A stretch of DNA of 64,000 bases, taken from Gammaproteobacteria bacterium (GTDB lineage Bacteria > Pseudomonadota > Gammaproteobacteria > JADZEE01). Of this stretch, positions 33,056-44,569 are shown piece after piece. Location of the stretch: contig JADZEE010000001.1 in assembly GCA_020850735.1 (NCBI GenBank), positions 214,945-278,944 of the forward strand. The letters run 5' to 3'. Made by a program: the position numbers and the translations under genes. Below the pieces are notes generated by a model. The model was not told the DNA's origin. It saw nothing but the letters and a program-made list of their open reading frames with translations, and made no database searches. Every line of letters starts with the position of its first letter. The stretch's first letter is position 1.

Positions 33056-34401
33056 TCACGATGCGCCTGTCCGCCGCCGCCGCCCGCCTCGAGGCACGTC
33101 TGCTCGGTGACGATCGCAGCTTCACGGGCGTGAGCATCGACAGCCGCACCGTGCACGCGGACGAGCTGTTCGTCGCGCTCGCTGGAGCGCGGCACGATGG
33201 CCACGATCACCTTGCCGATGCCGCCGCCCGCGGCGCCGCCGGTGCCATGGTCGCACGCGCTTCGTCGGCTGTGCTGCCGCGATTGCTGGTGGCCGATACC
33301 CGCGCCTCCATGGGATGTCTGGCGGGCCACTGGCGCTCGCGATTCCGGCTACCGGTCGTTGCTGTGACCGGCAGCAACGGCAAGACCACGGTGAAGGAGA
33401 TGCTCGCCGCAGTCCTCTCGCGTGTCGGGGCCACGCTCGCGACGCGCGGCAACCTGAATAACGACATCGGTGTGCCCCTGACCTTGTTCGGCCTCGGCGA
33501 GACACACCGCTACGCGGTGGTCGAGATGGGGGCCAATCATGCGGGCGAGATTGCCGCACTCGGGGCGATCGTCCGGCCGACGGTTTCGGTGGTGACGCAG
33601 TGCGCGCCGGCCCACCTTGCCGGTTTCGGCAGCATCGAGGGCGTCGCGCGGGCGAAGGGCGAGATTTTCTCGGCCCTGCCGGATGATGGCATCGCGGTCG
33701 TCAACGCAGATGATCCCTACGCCGATCTCTGGTTGCGGCTGGCGGGTACGCGCCGGGTGCTGCAGTTCTCCATGCAACGCGCGGCCGACGTCCGCGCGCA
33801 CGATCGCGGCCTCGACTCTGACGGTCACCGTCGAATCGAGTTCGAGACCTGCCACGGCCTTACCGAGGTGTCGTTGCCGCTGCTCGGTCGCCACAACGTC
33901 CTCAATGCCGCTGCCACCGTCGCCAGTGCGCTCGCTCTGGGGATCGCACCGGCGTCGTGGCGCGACGGGCTGCAGGCCATGCAGCCGGTGAGCGGGCGCC
34001 TGGAGCTGCACGCAGGCGCTCGCGGCAGCCGCATCGTCGACGATACCTACAACGCCAATCCGGGTTCCCTCGCCGCTGCGCTCGAAACCCTGGCCGAATT
34101 GCCGGGCCGGCACTGGCTGGTGCTCGGCGACATGGGTGAGCTCGGTGCCGACAGCGAGGTCATGCACCGGCGCGCCGGTGCCGCGGTACGTGCGACGGGT
34201 GTCGAGCGGCTGTACACCGTGGGCGAGCTCGCCGGTCTTGCGGCCGACGAGTTCGGCGCGGGCGCCGAGCGCTGCGCCGACGTGGCCGCGGTTGCGGCCG
34301 CGGTCGCAGGCGACCTCGTCGCCGGTGTCACCGTGCTCGTCAAGGGTTCGCGTACCGCCCGCATGGAACGGGTCGTGAACTTCCTGTTGGGCAGGAGATG
34401 A
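33052..34401 (+). CDS. murF: MurF, UDP-MurNAc-tripeptide:D-Ala-D-Ala ligase
   Basis: MurF completes the UDP-MurNAc pentapeptide with the D-Ala-D-Ala dipeptide supplied by DdlB, encoded downstream. The 449-residue protein has an N-terminal substrate domain ([16 protein letters not shown]), ATP-binding GSNGKTT at 107-113, the [10 protein letters not shown] motif, and the [10 protein letters not shown] segment typical of MurF. It overlaps murE and precedes mraY by 4 bp. Confidence 0.97.
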   Translation: MITMRLSAAAARLEARLLGDDRSFTGVSIDSRTVHADELFVALAGARHDGHDHLADAAARGAAGAMVARASSAVLPRLLVADTRASMGCLAGHWRSRFRLPVVAVTGSNGKTTVKEMLAAVLSRVGATLATRGNLNNDIGVPLTLFGLGETHRYAVVEMGANHAGEIAALGAIVRPTVSVVTQCAPAHLAGFGSIEGVARAKGEIFSALPDDGIAVVNADDPYADLWLRLAGTRRVLQFSMQRAADVRAHDRGLDSDGHRRIEFETCHGLTEVSLPLLGRHNVLNAAATVASALALGIAPASWRDGLQAMQPVSGRLELHAGARGSRIVDDTYNANPGSLAAALETLAELPGRHWLVLGDMGELGADSEVMHRRAGAAVRATGVERLYTVGELAGLAADEFGAGAERCADVAAVAAAVAGDLVAGVTVLVKGSRTARMERVVNFLLGRR

Positions 34402-34405
34402 ACGG

Positions 34406-35488
34406 ATGCTGATGTTTTTCGCCGACTGGATGAGTGTCTACTACAGCGGCTTCAACGTCTTTCAGTACCTGACCCTGCGCACGATCTTCGGTGTACTCAC
34501 GGCGCTCGGAATCGCCCTGTTGATCGGCCCGGCGATGATCCGTCACCTGAGCCGTTACCAGATCGGTCAGAGCGTGCGCAGCGATGGTCCCCAGTCCCAC
34601 CTCGTCAAGGCGGGGACGCCGACGATGGGGGGGTTGCTCATCCTCGTTTCGGTGACGGCCAGCACCCTGCTGTGGGCGGATCTTCGCAACCGTTTCGTCT
34701 GGATCGTGCTGCTGACGACACTGCTTTTCGCGCTGGTCGGATTCGCCGACGACTATTCCAAGATCACGCGCCGCGACTCGCGCGGCCTGCCGGCACGAAA
34801 CAAGTACCTCTGGCAGTCGCTCATCGCGCTGTGCGCGGCGCTCGCGCTCTACCTGACCGCCAGATCGCCGGTGGAAACCGGGCTCATCGTCCCGTTCGTC
34901 AAAGCGGTCGAGATCGATCTCGGCTGGTTTTTCGTCGTGCTCGCCTACTTCGTGATCGTCGGTTCGAGCAACGCCGTGAATCTCACCGATGGCCTCGACG
35001 GTTTGGCGATCCTTCCCACCGTGATGATTGCCGGTGCCCTCATCGTGTTCGCGTATGCCAGTGGCAACGTGAATTTTGCCCGCTATCTCGGTATTCCCTA
35101 CGTCGCCAGCGTCGGTGAGGTGTGCGTGTTTTGCGGGGCCATGGTGGGGGCAGGGCTCGGTTTTCTCTGGTTCAACACCTACCCGGCGCAGGTGTTCATG
35201 GGTGACATGGGGTCGCTCGCGATCGGTGCCGCGCTCGGCGTGGTGGCGGTCGTCGTGCGACAGGAGCTCGTGCTGTTCGTAATGGGCGGTGTGTTCGTGA
35301 TGGAGACGATTTCCGTCATCTTGCAGGTCGCGTCATTCAAGCTCACCGGCCGGCGCATTTTTCAGATGGCGCCGCTGCACCACCATTTCGAGCTCAAGGG
35401 CTGGCCCGAGCCGCGCGTCATCGTGCGGTTCTGGATCATCACCGTGATTCTGGTGCTGGTCGGGCTCGCGAGCCTGAAGATCCGGTGA
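34406..35488 (+). CDS. mraY: MraY, phospho-MurNAc-pentapeptide translocase
   Basis: MraY transfers phospho-MurNAc-pentapeptide to undecaprenyl phosphate, making lipid I. At 360 residues it equals E. coli. About ten membrane helices are predicted by hydrophobicity. The catalytic aspartate motifs FADDYSK and [10 protein letters not shown], the [10 protein letters not shown] loop, and the His-rich PLHHHFE loop are all present. It sits between murF and murD as usual in dcw clusters. Confidence 0.97.
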   Translation: MLMFFADWMSVYYSGFNVFQYLTLRTIFGVLTALGIALLIGPAMIRHLSRYQIGQSVRSDGPQSHLVKAGTPTMGGLLILVSVTASTLLWADLRNRFVWIVLLTTLLFALVGFADDYSKITRRDSRGLPARNKYLWQSLIALCAALALYLTARSPVETGLIVPFVKAVEIDLGWFFVVLAYFVIVGSSNAVNLTDGLDGLAILPTVMIAGALIVFAYASGNVNFARYLGIPYVASVGEVCVFCGAMVGAGLGFLWFNTYPAQVFMGDMGSLAIGAALGVVAVVVRQELVLFVMGGVFVMETISVILQVASFKLTGRRIFQMAPLHHHFELKGWPEPRVIVRFWIITVILVLVGLASLKIR

Positions 35489-35492
35489 CGTG

Positions 35493-36872
35493 ATGCAGGC
35501 GACGGCCATGCGCGAACGGGTGACGCAATCGACGGGACTGGCAGCCGAAACGGTGATCGTCGGGCTGGGTGCGACGGGGATTTCATGCGCGCGTTTTCTT
35601 GCCCGGCGGGGACGCGCTTTCGCGGTCACCGACACGCGCGCGGAACCGCCGGGCTATATCGCGCTCGCCAGCGAACAGCCCGACGTTCCCGTGGCCTTCG
35701 GTGGTTTCGATCTGGCGCTGATCGGCACGGCGCGCACCGTGCTCCTGAGCCCGGGGATCGGTCGCGACGATCCGCGCCTGGGAGGGGCCCTCGCGGATGC
35801 CGGGGAGGTCATCGGCGACGTCGAGTTGTTCGCGCGCCATGCGGATGCGCCGGTAATCGCCGTGACGGGCTCCAACGGCAAGAGCACGGTGACCACACTC
35901 GTCGGCGAAATGTTGCGTGCCGGCGGGCGCGACGTGCGGGTCGGTGGCAATCTCGGCACGCCCGCACTGGACCTGCTCGGCGGGACGGCGCCCGAGTGCT
36001 ACGTGCTCGAGCTTTCGAGCTTCCAGCTCGAGACCACTTCGTCCCTCGACGCGAGCGCAGCGGCCATCCTCAACGTCAGCCCCGACCACCTCGATCGCTA
36101 CGCCGACGTCGGAGCCTATGCGGCGGCCAAGGCACGCATCCTGCGAGGTCGCGGCGTGATGGTGTTGAACGCCGAGGATGCGACCGTCGCGGCGCTGGCC
36201 GAAGCCGGGCGCAAGGTGCTTTGGTTCTCGACCGAACCCAGCGCGCCGGTCGAATTCGCACCGGTCGGGCGCGCCGGGACACTGTGGATCGGTGCTCGCG
36301 GCACGCTCTTGCTGCCGGTCGCCGAGCTCGGTATTCGCGGGCGTCACAATCTCGCCAACGCGCTCGCCGCGCTGGCACTGATCGACGGGTTCGGGCTGCC
36401 TGCCGACGCGCTCGTCCGGACCCTGCGGAATTTCACCGGCCTGGCGCATCGTTGCCGGCGGGTCGCCCGTATCGCCGGTGTCGATTTCATCGACGATTCG
36501 AAGGGGACCAATGTCGGCGCGACCTGTGCGGCCATCGCGGGCCTGGAGGAATACGCGGGACTGGTGCTCATCGCCGGCGGCGACGGCAAGGGTCAGGCGT
36601 TCGGGCCGCTGCGCACCGCCGCCGCGGGGCGCGTGCGCGCGGCGGTATTGATCGGTGTCGACGCGCCGCGCATCGCGGCGGCACTCGATGCGGTCGTACC
36701 GGTCTCACATGCCGACGACATGGCCAGCGCGGTCGCGCAGGCGGCGGCGCTCGCCCGTCCGGGTGACGCCGTGCTGCTGTCACCGGCGTGTGCGAGCTAC
36801 GACATGTTCGCCGACTACGTCGCCCGCGGTGAGGCCTTCGCTGCCGCGGCGTGTTCTCTGGAGGTCGCCTGA
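35493..36872 (+). CDS. murD: MurD, UDP-MurNAc-L-Ala:D-glutamate ligase
   Basis: MurD adds D-glutamate to UDP-MurNAc-L-alanine. From ATG 35493 (GTG 35490 is an alternative) it is 459 residues, about 20 longer than E. coli, mostly at the N-terminus. Visible features are the Rossmann-like VIVGLGATGISCARFL, ATP-binding GSNGKST at 126-132, SSFQLETT, NVSPDHLDRY, DSKGTN and the LLSPACASYDMFADY motif of the C-terminal domain. Its stop shares a base with the ftsW start. Confidence 0.96.
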   Translation: MQATAMRERVTQSTGLAAETVIVGLGATGISCARFLARRGRAFAVTDTRAEPPGYIALASEQPDVPVAFGGFDLALIGTARTVLLSPGIGRDDPRLGGALADAGEVIGDVELFARHADAPVIAVTGSNGKSTVTTLVGEMLRAGGRDVRVGGNLGTPALDLLGGTAPECYVLELSSFQLETTSSLDASAAAILNVSPDHLDRYADVGAYAAAKARILRGRGVMVLNAEDATVAALAEAGRKVLWFSTEPSAPVEFAPVGRAGTLWIGARGTLLLPVAELGIRGRHNLANALAALALIDGFGLPADALVRTLRNFTGLAHRCRRVARIAGVDFIDDSKGTNVGATCAAIAGLEEYAGLVLIAGGDGKGQAFGPLRTAAAGRVRAAVLIGVDAPRIAAALDAVVPVSHADDMASAVAQAAALARPGDAVLLSPACASYDMFADYVARGEAFAAAACSLEVA

Positions 36873-38065
36873 TGGCCCGTGCAGGTGCGCAGGCGATGCC
36901 CCAGGGCGCCCAGCGTCCGGGGCCGCTCACGGTGGGCGGTTATGACGCCTGGTTGCTGGCGGCCGTCGTGACCTTGATCGGGCTCGGCCTCATCATGGTC
37001 GCTTCGGCGTCGATCGGTATCGCCGAGCGGCGCTTCGACGAGCCGCTGCACTATTTCTGGCGCCAGCTCGTGGCGCTGGGTCTGGGAATCGCGCTTGCCG
37101 TCGCCATGGCCCGCGTGCCGCTGGCTACACTGCAGCGCGCGAGCGGCATGTTCCTGCTGCTCGGCGCCTTCCTGCTCGCCCTGGTCATCGTTCCCGGCCT
37201 CGGGCGGGAGGTGAATGGCAGCATGCGCTGGTTGCAGATCGGTACGCTGTCGCTGCAGCCGTCGGAACCGGCCAAGCTGTGTTTCGTCATCTACCTCGCT
37301 GCTTACCTCGTACGCCACGGCGAGCAGGTGCGTACCGCTTTCGTCGGCTTCATCAAGCCAATCGGGCTGCTGACGGTGCTTGGCGGTCTGTTGCTGCTCG
37401 AGCCTGACTACGGCGCGACGGTCGTGTTGTTCGTCACCGCTCTCGGCATGCTGTTCGTCGGCGGCGTCTCGTTGGCGCGTTTCGCAGCCTGGGGTCTGGT
37501 CGCCGTCACCGCGCTGACGACGACGGCCGTGCTCGCGCCCTATCGTCTCGAGCGGCTGATGACGTTCATGAACCCGTGGGCCGATCCCTACGACAAGGGC
37601 TTCCAGCTCACCCAGGCGCTCATCGCCTTCGGCCGCGGTGAGTGGACGGGCGTGGGTCTCGGGGCGAGCGTGCAGAAGCTGTTCTATCTGCCAGAGGTGC
37701 ACACCGACTTCATCTTCGCGGTCATCGCCGAGGAGCTCGGACTGGCCGGGACGCTTACGGTGATTGCATTGTTCCTGTTTCTGATCTGGCGGGCCTTCAG
37801 CCTCGGCGCGCGCGCCGAGGCGGCCGGGCTCGCATTCCAGGCCTATCTCGCCTATGGCATCGGCTTCCTGCTCGGTTTACAAGCCTTCACGAACATCGGC
37901 GTCAACATGGGCGTGCTGCCGACCAAGGGTTTGACCCTGCCGCTGGTCAGCTACGGCGCCAACAGCATCGTGTTCACGTGCATGGCGGTTGGCCTGCTCG
38001 TGCGTGCGGGCTATGAGACGGATGCCGTGCCGCCGCGCGTGCGCGCCGGAGGTGGCCGTGTCTAG
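36872..38065 (+). CDS. ftsW: FtsW, septal peptidoglycan glycosyltransferase
   Basis: FtsW is a SEDS-family polymerase that acts with FtsI at the septum. ATG 36872 was chosen because it abuts the murD stop. The 397-residue protein has about ten membrane helices, the NGSMRWLQIGTLSLQPSEPAK segment, WADPYDKGFQLTQALIAFGRG, the catalytic-Asp loop near LPEVHTDFIFAVIAEELG, and the late NIGVNMGVLPTKGLTLPLVSYG motif. These separate it from RodA mainly by context. It overlaps murG by 8 nt. Confidence 0.96.
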   Translation: MARAGAQAMPQGAQRPGPLTVGGYDAWLLAAVVTLIGLGLIMVASASIGIAERRFDEPLHYFWRQLVALGLGIALAVAMARVPLATLQRASGMFLLLGAFLLALVIVPGLGREVNGSMRWLQIGTLSLQPSEPAKLCFVIYLAAYLVRHGEQVRTAFVGFIKPIGLLTVLGGLLLLEPDYGATVVLFVTALGMLFVGGVSLARFAAWGLVAVTALTTTAVLAPYRLERLMTFMNPWADPYDKGFQLTQALIAFGRGEWTGVGLGASVQKLFYLPEVHTDFIFAVIAEELGLAGTLTVIALFLFLIWRAFSLGARAEAAGLAFQAYLAYGIGFLLGLQAFTNIGVNMGVLPTKGLTLPLVSYGANSIVFTCMAVGLLVRAGYETDAVPPRVRAGGGRV

Positions 38066-39134
38066 GCCCGTACTGATCAGCGCCGGTGGTACCGGTGGGC
38101 ACGTGTTCCCGGCGCTGGCGGTGGCATCGTGTCTGCAACGCCGGGGCGTGCCGCTGATGTGGCTCGGCACCCGGCGCGGGATCGAAACGCGACTGGTGCC
38201 GGCACAGGGGATCGAGCTGTTCACGCTGGCGGTCACGGGGCTGCGCGGCAAGGGGCTGGCAAGTCGCGTACTGGCACCGCTGCAGCTCGCATGGGGGTTG
38301 CTGCGGGCAGTATCGCTGTTGCGGCGCATGCGGCCTGCGGCCGTGCTCGGAATGGGCGGCTATGCCGCGGGCCCGGCCGGGCTCGCGGCCTGGTTGCTGC
38401 GGATCCCGTTGCTCATTCACGAACAGAACGCGATCGCGGGGCTGACGAACCGCCTGCTCGCACCCATCGCGACACGAGTGCTGGAGGCGTTTCCGGCCAC
38501 CTTCGCGGCGCGCCGCGCGGCCGTGACCACGGGCAATCCGGTGCGCGCAGCGATCGCGGCGATCCCCGCACCCGCGCAGCGGATGGACTTTGCGTGTGGC
38601 CGGTTGCGCGTGCTGGTGCTCGGTGGCAGCCAGGGTGCGACGTTTCTCAACGCGCGCATGCCGGAGGTAATCGCGGCGGCGGGCAGCACGCGCTTCGAGG
38701 TCCGGCATCAGAGCGGCGAGCGCGACCACGCGGCGACCCTGGCCCGTTATCGCGAGCACGGTATCGACGCGAGCGTGGAGGCCTTCATCGGCGACATGTC
38801 CGCGGCCTATGCGTGGCCCCACCTGGTGGTGTGTCGCGCCGGCGCGCTCACGGTGTGCGAGCTCGCCGCCGCCGGCGTCGCAGCAGTACTGGTGCCATTC
38901 CCGTTCGCGGTGGACGACCATCAGAGCGCCAATGCGCGTGTGCTCAGTGACCGCGACGCGGCCATCCTGCTGCCGCAGGACCGATTCAGCGTGAGCGCGG
39001 GCGCTCGACTGCTCACCGAGCTCGACGGGTCGCGCAGCCGGCTGCGCGACCTGGCGGAGCGGGCCCGCGCACTAGGCGTTCCGGACGCCGCGGAACGCGT
39101 CGCGGCGCAATGCCTGGAGCTGGCCCATGCGTGA
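38058..39134 (+). CDS. murG: MurG, lipid II-forming GlcNAc transferase
   Basis: MurG adds GlcNAc to lipid I to form lipid II on the cytoplasmic face. GTG 38058 gives 358 residues starting [21 protein letters not shown]; the GGTGGH glycine loop is the family hallmark. Further motifs are [40 protein letters not shown], and the UDP-binding [15 protein letters not shown]. It overlaps ftsW and murC by 8 nt each. Confidence 0.96.
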   Translation: MSRPVLISAGGTGGHVFPALAVASCLQRRGVPLMWLGTRRGIETRLVPAQGIELFTLAVTGLRGKGLASRVLAPLQLAWGLLRAVSLLRRMRPAAVLGMGGYAAGPAGLAAWLLRIPLLIHEQNAIAGLTNRLLAPIATRVLEAFPATFAARRAAVTTGNPVRAAIAAIPAPAQRMDFACGRLRVLVLGGSQGATFLNARMPEVIAAAGSTRFEVRHQSGERDHAATLARYREHGIDASVEAFIGDMSAAYAWPHLVVCRAGALTVCELAAAGVAAVLVPFPFAVDDHQSANARVLSDRDAAILLPQDRFSVSAGARLLTELDGSRSRLRDLAERARALGVPDAAERVAAQCLELAHA

Positions 39135-40575
39135 TCGCGGCGAGAATCCGATGGGCCGCGTCCAGCGCATCCACTTCGTCGGCATCGGCGGCGCCGGCAT
39201 GAGCGGTCTTGCCGAAGTCCTGCACAATCTCGGTTACAGCGTGAGCGGTTCGGATGCCGCCGTGACCGCGGTGACGCGGCACCTGGTTGCGCTCGGGATC
39301 ACGGTCGCCGCCGGCCACGATCCGAGCCTGGTCGATGGCGCCGACGTGGTCGTGGTATCCGGGGCCATTCCGGCCGCCAACCCGGAGCTCGCCGCCGCGC
39401 GCGTACGCCGCACGCCGATTGTGCCGCGCGCCGAGATGCTCGCCGAGATCATGCGCTTCCGCCAGGGAATCGCCATCGCCGGCACGCACGGCAAGACGAC
39501 CACCACGAGCCTGACCGCCTGCCTGTTGGCCGAGGGCGGCCTGGACCCGACTTTCGTCATCGGCGGGCGGCTGAACAGTGCCGGCTCGCATGCGCGCCTG
39601 GGCGAGGGGCGCTACATCGTCGCCGAGGCGGACGAGAGCGATGCGTCTTTCCTGCGCCTGAACCCCGTGCTCGCCGTTGTGACCAACATCGACGCCGATC
39701 ATCTCGGTACCTACGGTGGCGATCCCGAGCGGCTGCGCCATGCGTTCGTTGACTTCCTCCAGCGCCTGCCGTTCTACGGCCTGGCGGTGTTGTGCGTGGA
39801 CGATGCCGGCGTGCGGCGCACGCTGCCCGAGCTCTCCCGCCCGGTCCTCACTTACGGTATCGACGCACGCGCGGATCTTGCGGCGAGGAATCTGCGCCCG
39901 CAGGGCCCCGTCACTCGCTTCGAGATTTCGACCGCGGACGGCGGCTGGCGGGAAGTCGCGCTCAACCTGCCGGGACGGCACAACGTCCTGAACGCGCTCG
40001 CCGCGATTGCGGTTGCGCGTGAGCTCGGCGTCAACGACGACGATATCGCGCGCGGACTGGAGAATTTCGCAGGCGTCGGGCGGCGGTTCCAGCTCCTGGG
40101 CGAAGTGCGGATCGGCGCCGCGACGGCGCTGCTCGTCGACGATTACGGCCATCATCCGACGGAAATCGCCGCCACCGTCGCCGCCGTGCGTGCGGGCTGG
40201 CCGGGGCGGCGGATCGTCCTCGCCTACCAGCTGCACCGGTACTCACGCACTCGCGACCTGTTCGAGGACTTCGTCGGCGTCCTGTCGACCGTGGACGTAC
40301 TGCTGCTGCTCGACGTCTATCCCGCGGGTGAGGATTACATTCCCGGTGCGGACGGGCGCAGCCTCACCCGTGCGATCCGTGTGCGCGGCCGCATCGAACC
40401 GATCTTCGTAGCCACGACCGCGGATCTGCCGGGGCTGCTGCGCGCGGTCGTGGCCGACGGCGACGTCGTGCTCATGGTGGGTGCCGGCAGCATCGGGCAG
40501 ATCGCGCCGGCGCTGGTGCAGGCAGCGGCCGACGATGCCCGCGCTGCGGGTGCGGCCGCGGAGACGCGCAGGTGA
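39127..40575 (+). CDS. murC: MurC, UDP-MurNAc:L-alanine ligase
   Basis: MurC adds L-alanine to UDP-MurNAc, the first stem-peptide residue. The 482-residue protein has [17 protein letters not shown] (16-32), ATP-binding GTHGKTT at 119-125, [23 protein letters not shown], and the [13 protein letters not shown] and [15 protein letters not shown] motifs. It overlaps murG, and its stop overlaps the murB start region. Confidence 0.97.
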   Translation: MRDRGENPMGRVQRIHFVGIGGAGMSGLAEVLHNLGYSVSGSDAAVTAVTRHLVALGITVAAGHDPSLVDGADVVVVSGAIPAANPELAAARVRRTPIVPRAEMLAEIMRFRQGIAIAGTHGKTTTTSLTACLLAEGGLDPTFVIGGRLNSAGSHARLGEGRYIVAEADESDASFLRLNPVLAVVTNIDADHLGTYGGDPERLRHAFVDFLQRLPFYGLAVLCVDDAGVRRTLPELSRPVLTYGIDARADLAARNLRPQGPVTRFEISTADGGWREVALNLPGRHNVLNALAAIAVARELGVNDDDIARGLENFAGVGRRFQLLGEVRIGAATALLVDDYGHHPTEIAATVAAVRAGWPGRRIVLAYQLHRYSRTRDLFEDFVGVLSTVDVLLLLDVYPAGEDYIPGADGRSLTRAIRVRGRIEPIFVATTADLPGLLRAVVADGDVVLMVGAGSIGQIAPALVQAAADDARAAGAAAETRR

Positions 40576-41474
40576 TGGCCGCGCAATCCGCACCCGTGCT
40601 GCGCGGCACGCTGCGCCTGAACGAGCCCATGGCCGCACATTGCTCCTGGCGCGCGGGCGGCGCTGCCGCCCGCTGCTACCGGCCGGCGGATCTGGACGAT
40701 CTGGGCGCATTTCTGGCGTCCCTGCCGGCGGGTGAGCCGCTGCTGTGGGTGGGTCTGGGCAGCAATCTGCTCGTGCGTGACGGCGGATTCGCCGGCACGG
40801 TCGTCAGCGTCGCCGGCAGGCTCGACGCCTGGCGCTTCACCAGCGACACCACCCTGGAGGCACAGGCGGGCGTCGCCTGCGCGAAGCTCGCGCGCGAGGC
40901 GGCGCGGCGCGGCTGCACGGGTGCGGAGTTTTTCGCCGGGATCCCCGGCTCGCTCGGCGGCGCACTGGCGATGAATGCCGGAGCCTTCGGGGGCGAGACC
41001 TGGTCCATCGTCACGGCGGTAGAGACGATCGACCGCAAAGGCCGACTGCGGAGCCGGACCGCGGCCGATTACGGCATCGGCTATCGCACGGTCACAGGTC
41101 CGCAGGAGGAATGGTTCGTGGCCGCTACGCTCGCGCTCGGTCGCGATGTCGACGGCGCGGCCGCGCAGCGCATCCGCGCGCTGCTCGCGCAGCGCCAGGC
41201 GAGCCAGCCGATCGGTCAGCCGAGCTGTGGTTCGGTGTTTCGCAATCCCTACGGTGACTACGCGGCGCGACTCATCGAAGCCTGCGGACTGAAGGGGTAT
41301 CGGCTGGGGGGCTGCCAGGTCTCGACCAAGCACGCGAATTTCATCGTCAACGACGGTGGCGCCAGCGCTACGGACATCGAAGCGTTGATCAACGCGGTGC
41401 GCGAGGCCGTACGCAGCCGCTTCGGCGTCGATCTCGAACCCGAAGTGCGTATCGTCGGGGAGCGGCAACCGTGA
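40572..41474 (+). CDS. murB: MurB, UDP-N-acetylenolpyruvoylglucosamine reductase
   Basis: MurB is the FAD enzyme that reduces the MurA product to UDP-MurNAc. The 300 residues (GTG 40572; ATG 40575 is equally possible) show the FAD-domain [32 protein letters not shown], the catalytic Ser in [10 protein letters not shown], and a closing Glu in [10 protein letters not shown]. The length fits the shorter type II MurB rather than the ~342-residue E. coli type I. Being inside the dcw cluster between murC and ddlB is common outside the enterics. Confidence 0.96.
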   Translation: MMAAQSAPVLRGTLRLNEPMAAHCSWRAGGAAARCYRPADLDDLGAFLASLPAGEPLLWVGLGSNLLVRDGGFAGTVVSVAGRLDAWRFTSDTTLEAQAGVACAKLAREAARRGCTGAEFFAGIPGSLGGALAMNAGAFGGETWSIVTAVETIDRKGRLRSRTAADYGIGYRTVTGPQEEWFVAATLALGRDVDGAAAQRIRALLAQRQASQPIGQPSCGSVFRNPYGDYAARLIEACGLKGYRLGGCQVSTKHANFIVNDGGASATDIEALINAVREAVRSRFGVDLEPEVRIVGERQP

Positions 41475-42433
41475 GCGCGCCGGCGGCGATGGGTCCGGTG
41501 CCGGCAGCCGCGGACTTCGGGCGTGTCGCCGTGCTCTACGGTGGTCGCGCCGCTGAGCGTGAAATCTCGCTGATCAGTGGCAAGGCGGTGCTCGAGGCGC
41601 TCAGCCGTGCCGGAGTCGACGCCCATGGCTTCGATCCGGCCGAGCGCCCGATCGCCGAGCTCGCGCGATTCGATCGCGCCTGCATCCTCCTGCACGGGCG
41701 CTTCGGCGAGGATGGCACCATTCAGGGCGTCCTCGATCTGATGGGGATCCCGTACACCGGCAGCGGCGTGCTCGCGTCGGCGCTGGCGATGGACAAGTGG
41801 CGCAGCAAGCTGGTGTGGCGGGGGGCCGGACTGCCGACGCCGCCGTGGATGTGCATCGGCCCGCAGTCGCGAGCCGAGGAGATCGAGGCGACGCTGGGAA
41901 TTCCGGTGTACATCAAGCCTGCGAACGAGGGATCGAGCATCGGCGTGACGCGGGTGAGCAGCGCCGCCGATCTGCACGCGGCCTACCGCAGCGCCGCCGC
42001 GTTCGACGAGGTGGTGCTCGCCGAGCGCAGCGTGAATGGTGGCGAATACACGGTTCCGATCCTCGCCGGCCGTGCCCTGCCGGTCATCCGCATCGTTCCG
42101 GCAAATGGTTTCTACGATTACGAGGCGAAGTACCTGCGCGACGATACGCGCTACCTGTGCCCCTGCGGTCTGGGGGCCACCGAGGAGACGGCCGTGCAGG
42201 CGCTCGCGCTCGAGGCTTTCGCGGTGCTCGGTGGCCGCGGCTGGGGTCGGGTGGACATCCTTTGCGACGAGGCCGGTGCGCCGTGGCTGCTGGAAGCGAA
42301 CACCGTGCCCGGGATGACCGGCCACAGCCTGGTGCCGATGGGAGCGCGCGCCGCGGGCATCGACTTCGACGAGCTGGTGGTACGCATCCTGGCCACCAGT
42401 TTCGAGCACCGGACCGCGCGAGGTGGACGGTGA
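41471..42433 (+). CDS. ddlB: DdlB, D-alanine-D-alanine ligase
   Basis: DdlB makes the D-Ala-D-Ala used by MurF. GTG 41471 overlaps the murB stop and gives 320 residues. The ATP-grasp enzyme shows [19 protein letters not shown] near the start, [49 protein letters not shown], and the metal/phosphate-binding [17 protein letters not shown]. It overlaps ftsQ by 4 nt (GTGA). Confidence 0.97.
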   Translation: MSAPAAMGPVPAAADFGRVAVLYGGRAAEREISLISGKAVLEALSRAGVDAHGFDPAERPIAELARFDRACILLHGRFGEDGTIQGVLDLMGIPYTGSGVLASALAMDKWRSKLVWRGAGLPTPPWMCIGPQSRAEEIEATLGIPVYIKPANEGSSIGVTRVSSAADLHAAYRSAAAFDEVVLAERSVNGGEYTVPILAGRALPVIRIVPANGFYDYEAKYLRDDTRYLCPCGLGATEETAVQALALEAFAVLGGRGWGRVDILCDEAGAPWLLEANTVPGMTGHSLVPMGARAAGIDFDELVVRILATSFEHRTARGGR

Positions 42434-43188
42434 GCCTGCTGCGCCAGCGCACGAACCGGCGCGTGGAGTCCGGGCAGGTTTCGACCCGCTTGCGCGTGTA
42501 TTCGGTCGTGGGTCTGCTGGTGTCGATCACGTTCGCGGCGACGGTAGTCACCGGCGTGCGCCACGTGCTCGACCCGGCGACTCTGCCGATTCGCGAGGTG
42601 CGCATCGAGGGCGAGTTTCGATATCTGGCTCCGAAACGGCTGCAGGACATCGTGGCCGGCGAGCTCAAGGCGGGCTTCTTCCGCGTCAACGTGGAAGCGA
42701 TCCGCGCGGCGCTGCTCGCCGAGCCCTGGGTCAACGACGTGAGCGTGCGCCGGGTCTGGCCGGACACGCTGCAGATCACGGTCGCCGAGCAGCGCGCCGT
42801 TGCCTACTGGGGCGACGACGGTCTGGTGAACGAATACGGCGTCGTATTCCACCCGGCGCCGGACTCACTGCCGCGCGGGCTGATCCGGCTCCTCGGTCCC
42901 CAGGGCAGCTCGCTCACGGTCTTGCGACGCTACCGCGAGGCGCAAGACGTGCTCGCCGCGCACGGTCTTGCGGTCACCCGTGTGCGGCTGAGCTCGCGCC
43001 GGGCCTGGCGGTTGTGGCTCTCCAACGGTACGCAGGTGGTATTCGGTCGCAACGACTTTCATGGTCGGCTGGCGCGCCTCGCGCAGGTCGTCGACCGCGT
43101 GCTGGCGGGCGGGGCCGCCGCGATCGTCGACTTGCGCTACACCAACGGACTGGCGGTCACGACCACCGCTACACGGGATAAGGTCTGA
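42430..43188 (+). CDS. ftsQ: FtsQ, cell division protein
   Basis: FtsQ is a bitopic protein that scaffolds FtsL and FtsB at the division site. GTG 42430 overlaps the ddlB stop and gives 252 residues. A basic cytoplasmic N-terminus is followed by one membrane helix (about 25-43) and a POTRA domain (about 53-122) beginning [15 protein letters not shown]. The FtsQ beta domain ends near [11 protein letters not shown]. ftsA begins 15 bp downstream; the order ftsQ-ftsA-ftsZ is universal in this group. Confidence 0.95.
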   Translation: MSLLRQRTNRRVESGQVSTRLRVYSVVGLLVSITFAATVVTGVRHVLDPATLPIREVRIEGEFRYLAPKRLQDIVAGELKAGFFRVNVEAIRAALLAEPWVNDVSVRRVWPDTLQITVAEQRAVAYWGDDGLVNEYGVVFHPAPDSLPRGLIRLLGPQGSSLTVLRRYREAQDVLAAHGLAVTRVRLSSRRAWRLWLSNGTQVVFGRNDFHGRLARLAQVVDRVLAGGAAAIVDLRYTNGLAVTTTATRDKV

Positions 43189-43203
43189 CGGGATGCCTGA
43201 TCG

Positions 43204-44439
43204 ATGGTAAAGAAAACGGACAAGAGTCTGATCGTGGGCCTGGACGTCGGTACGTCCAAAGTCGTCGCGATCGTTGGCGAGATCGGCCCCGACGCGGAGA
43301 TCGAGGTGATCGGGATCGGTTCGCACCCGTCGCGCGGCCTGAAAAAGGGCGTGGTCGTGAATATCGAGTCCACCGTGCAGTCGATTCAGCGCGCGGTGGA
43401 GGAAGCGGAGTTGATGGCCGGCTGCGAGATCCATTCGGTGTACGCGGGCATCGCCGGCAGCCATATCCGCAGCCTCAACTCACACGGCATCGTCGCCATT
43501 CGTGACACGGAGGTGACGGTGGGCGACGTCGACCGGGTCATCGATGCAGCGCGCGCAGTGGCCATCCCGGCGGATCAGAAAATCCTGCACATCCTTCCCC
43601 AGGAGTTCGTGATAGACAACCAGGAAGGGATCCGCGAGCCCATCGGCATGTCCGGTGTGCGCCTCGAGGCCAAGGTGCACATGGTCACCGGCGCGGTGAG
43701 TGCCGCACAGAACATCGTCAAGTGCGTGCGCCGCTGCGGACTGGAAGTCGATGACGTCATCCTGCAGCAGCTCGCCTCTGCGCAGGCGGTGCTCACCGAG
43801 GATGAGAAGGAGCTCGGCGTGTGCCTCGCCGACATCGGTGGTGGAACTACCGATATCGCGGTGTACGTCAACGGCGCGATTCACCATACCGCGGTGATCC
43901 CGATTGCCGGTGACCAGGTCACCAACGACATCGCCGTGGCGTTGCGCACACCCACGCATCACGCCGAGGACATCAAGATCAAGTACGGCTGCGCGCTGAC
44001 ACAGCTCGCCAACGCGGAGGAAACGATCGAAGTTCCGAGCGTCGGCGATCGGCCGCCCAGGCGGCTGGTGCGCCAGACACTCGCGGAGGTCATCGAGCCG
44101 CGCTACGAGGAGCTGTTCAGCCTGATCCAGGCCGAGCTCAAACGCAGTGGTTTCGAGGAACTGATCGCAGCCGGCGTGGTGCTGACCGGCGGCGGATCCC
44201 GCATGGAAGGCGCCATCGATCTTGCCGAGGAAGTGTTCCACATGCCGGTGCGCGCGGGATTGCCCCATTACGTATCGGGACTCGCCGACGTCGTGCGCAA
44301 CCCGGTATACGCAACCGGAGTCGGCCTGCTGCTGTTCGGCAGCAGGAACATACAGGATGCACGCCGGACCAGTCGACTGGACGGTGGCATGAAAGGTATC
44401 TGGGATCGGATGAAAAACTGGTTTCACGGGAATTTCTGA
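43204..44439 (+). CDS. ftsA: FtsA, actin-like membrane tether of FtsZ
   Basis: FtsA anchors FtsZ filaments to the membrane and recruits later division proteins. The 411-residue protein has the phosphate-1 loop IVGLDVGTSKVVAIVGE (about 9-25), the phosphate-2 loop ADIGGGTTDIAVYV, the adenosine motif VVLTGGGSRMEG, and the C-terminal amphipathic membrane-targeting helix GIWDRMKNWFHGNF at 398-411. The 130 bp after it hold no gene. They contain a strong ribosome site for ftsZ and possibly a promoter, but none with a convincing -10. Confidence 0.97.
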   Translation: MVKKTDKSLIVGLDVGTSKVVAIVGEIGPDAEIEVIGIGSHPSRGLKKGVVVNIESTVQSIQRAVEEAELMAGCEIHSVYAGIAGSHIRSLNSHGIVAIRDTEVTVGDVDRVIDAARAVAIPADQKILHILPQEFVIDNQEGIREPIGMSGVRLEAKVHMVTGAVSAAQNIVKCVRRCGLEVDDVILQQLASAQAVLTEDEKELGVCLADIGGGTTDIAVYVNGAIHHTAVIPIAGDQVTNDIAVALRTPTHHAEDIKIKYGCALTQLANAEETIEVPSVGDRPPRRLVRQTLAEVIEPRYEELFSLIQAELKRSGFEELIAAGVVLTGGGSRMEGAIDLAEEVFHMPVRAGLPHYVSGLADVVRNPVYATGVGLLLFGSRNIQDARRTSRLDGGMKGIWDRMKNWFHGNF

Positions 44440-44569
44440 CGTGGGACGTTCGCGCATTCACGTTTGCGACACGGCTTGGCAGCCGGAGTCGGCGTGGCGG
44501 CGACGGCGCGCGTTCGGGAATTGTCCCGTACCGGGTGGCAGGCAAAATAACTAGAGAGGAGGAAAGGCC

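Noticed and set aside
44440..44569. Dedicated ftsZ promoter (TTGTCC at 44521)
   Set aside because: No acceptable -10 lies 16-18 bases downstream; only the ribosome site is convincing.
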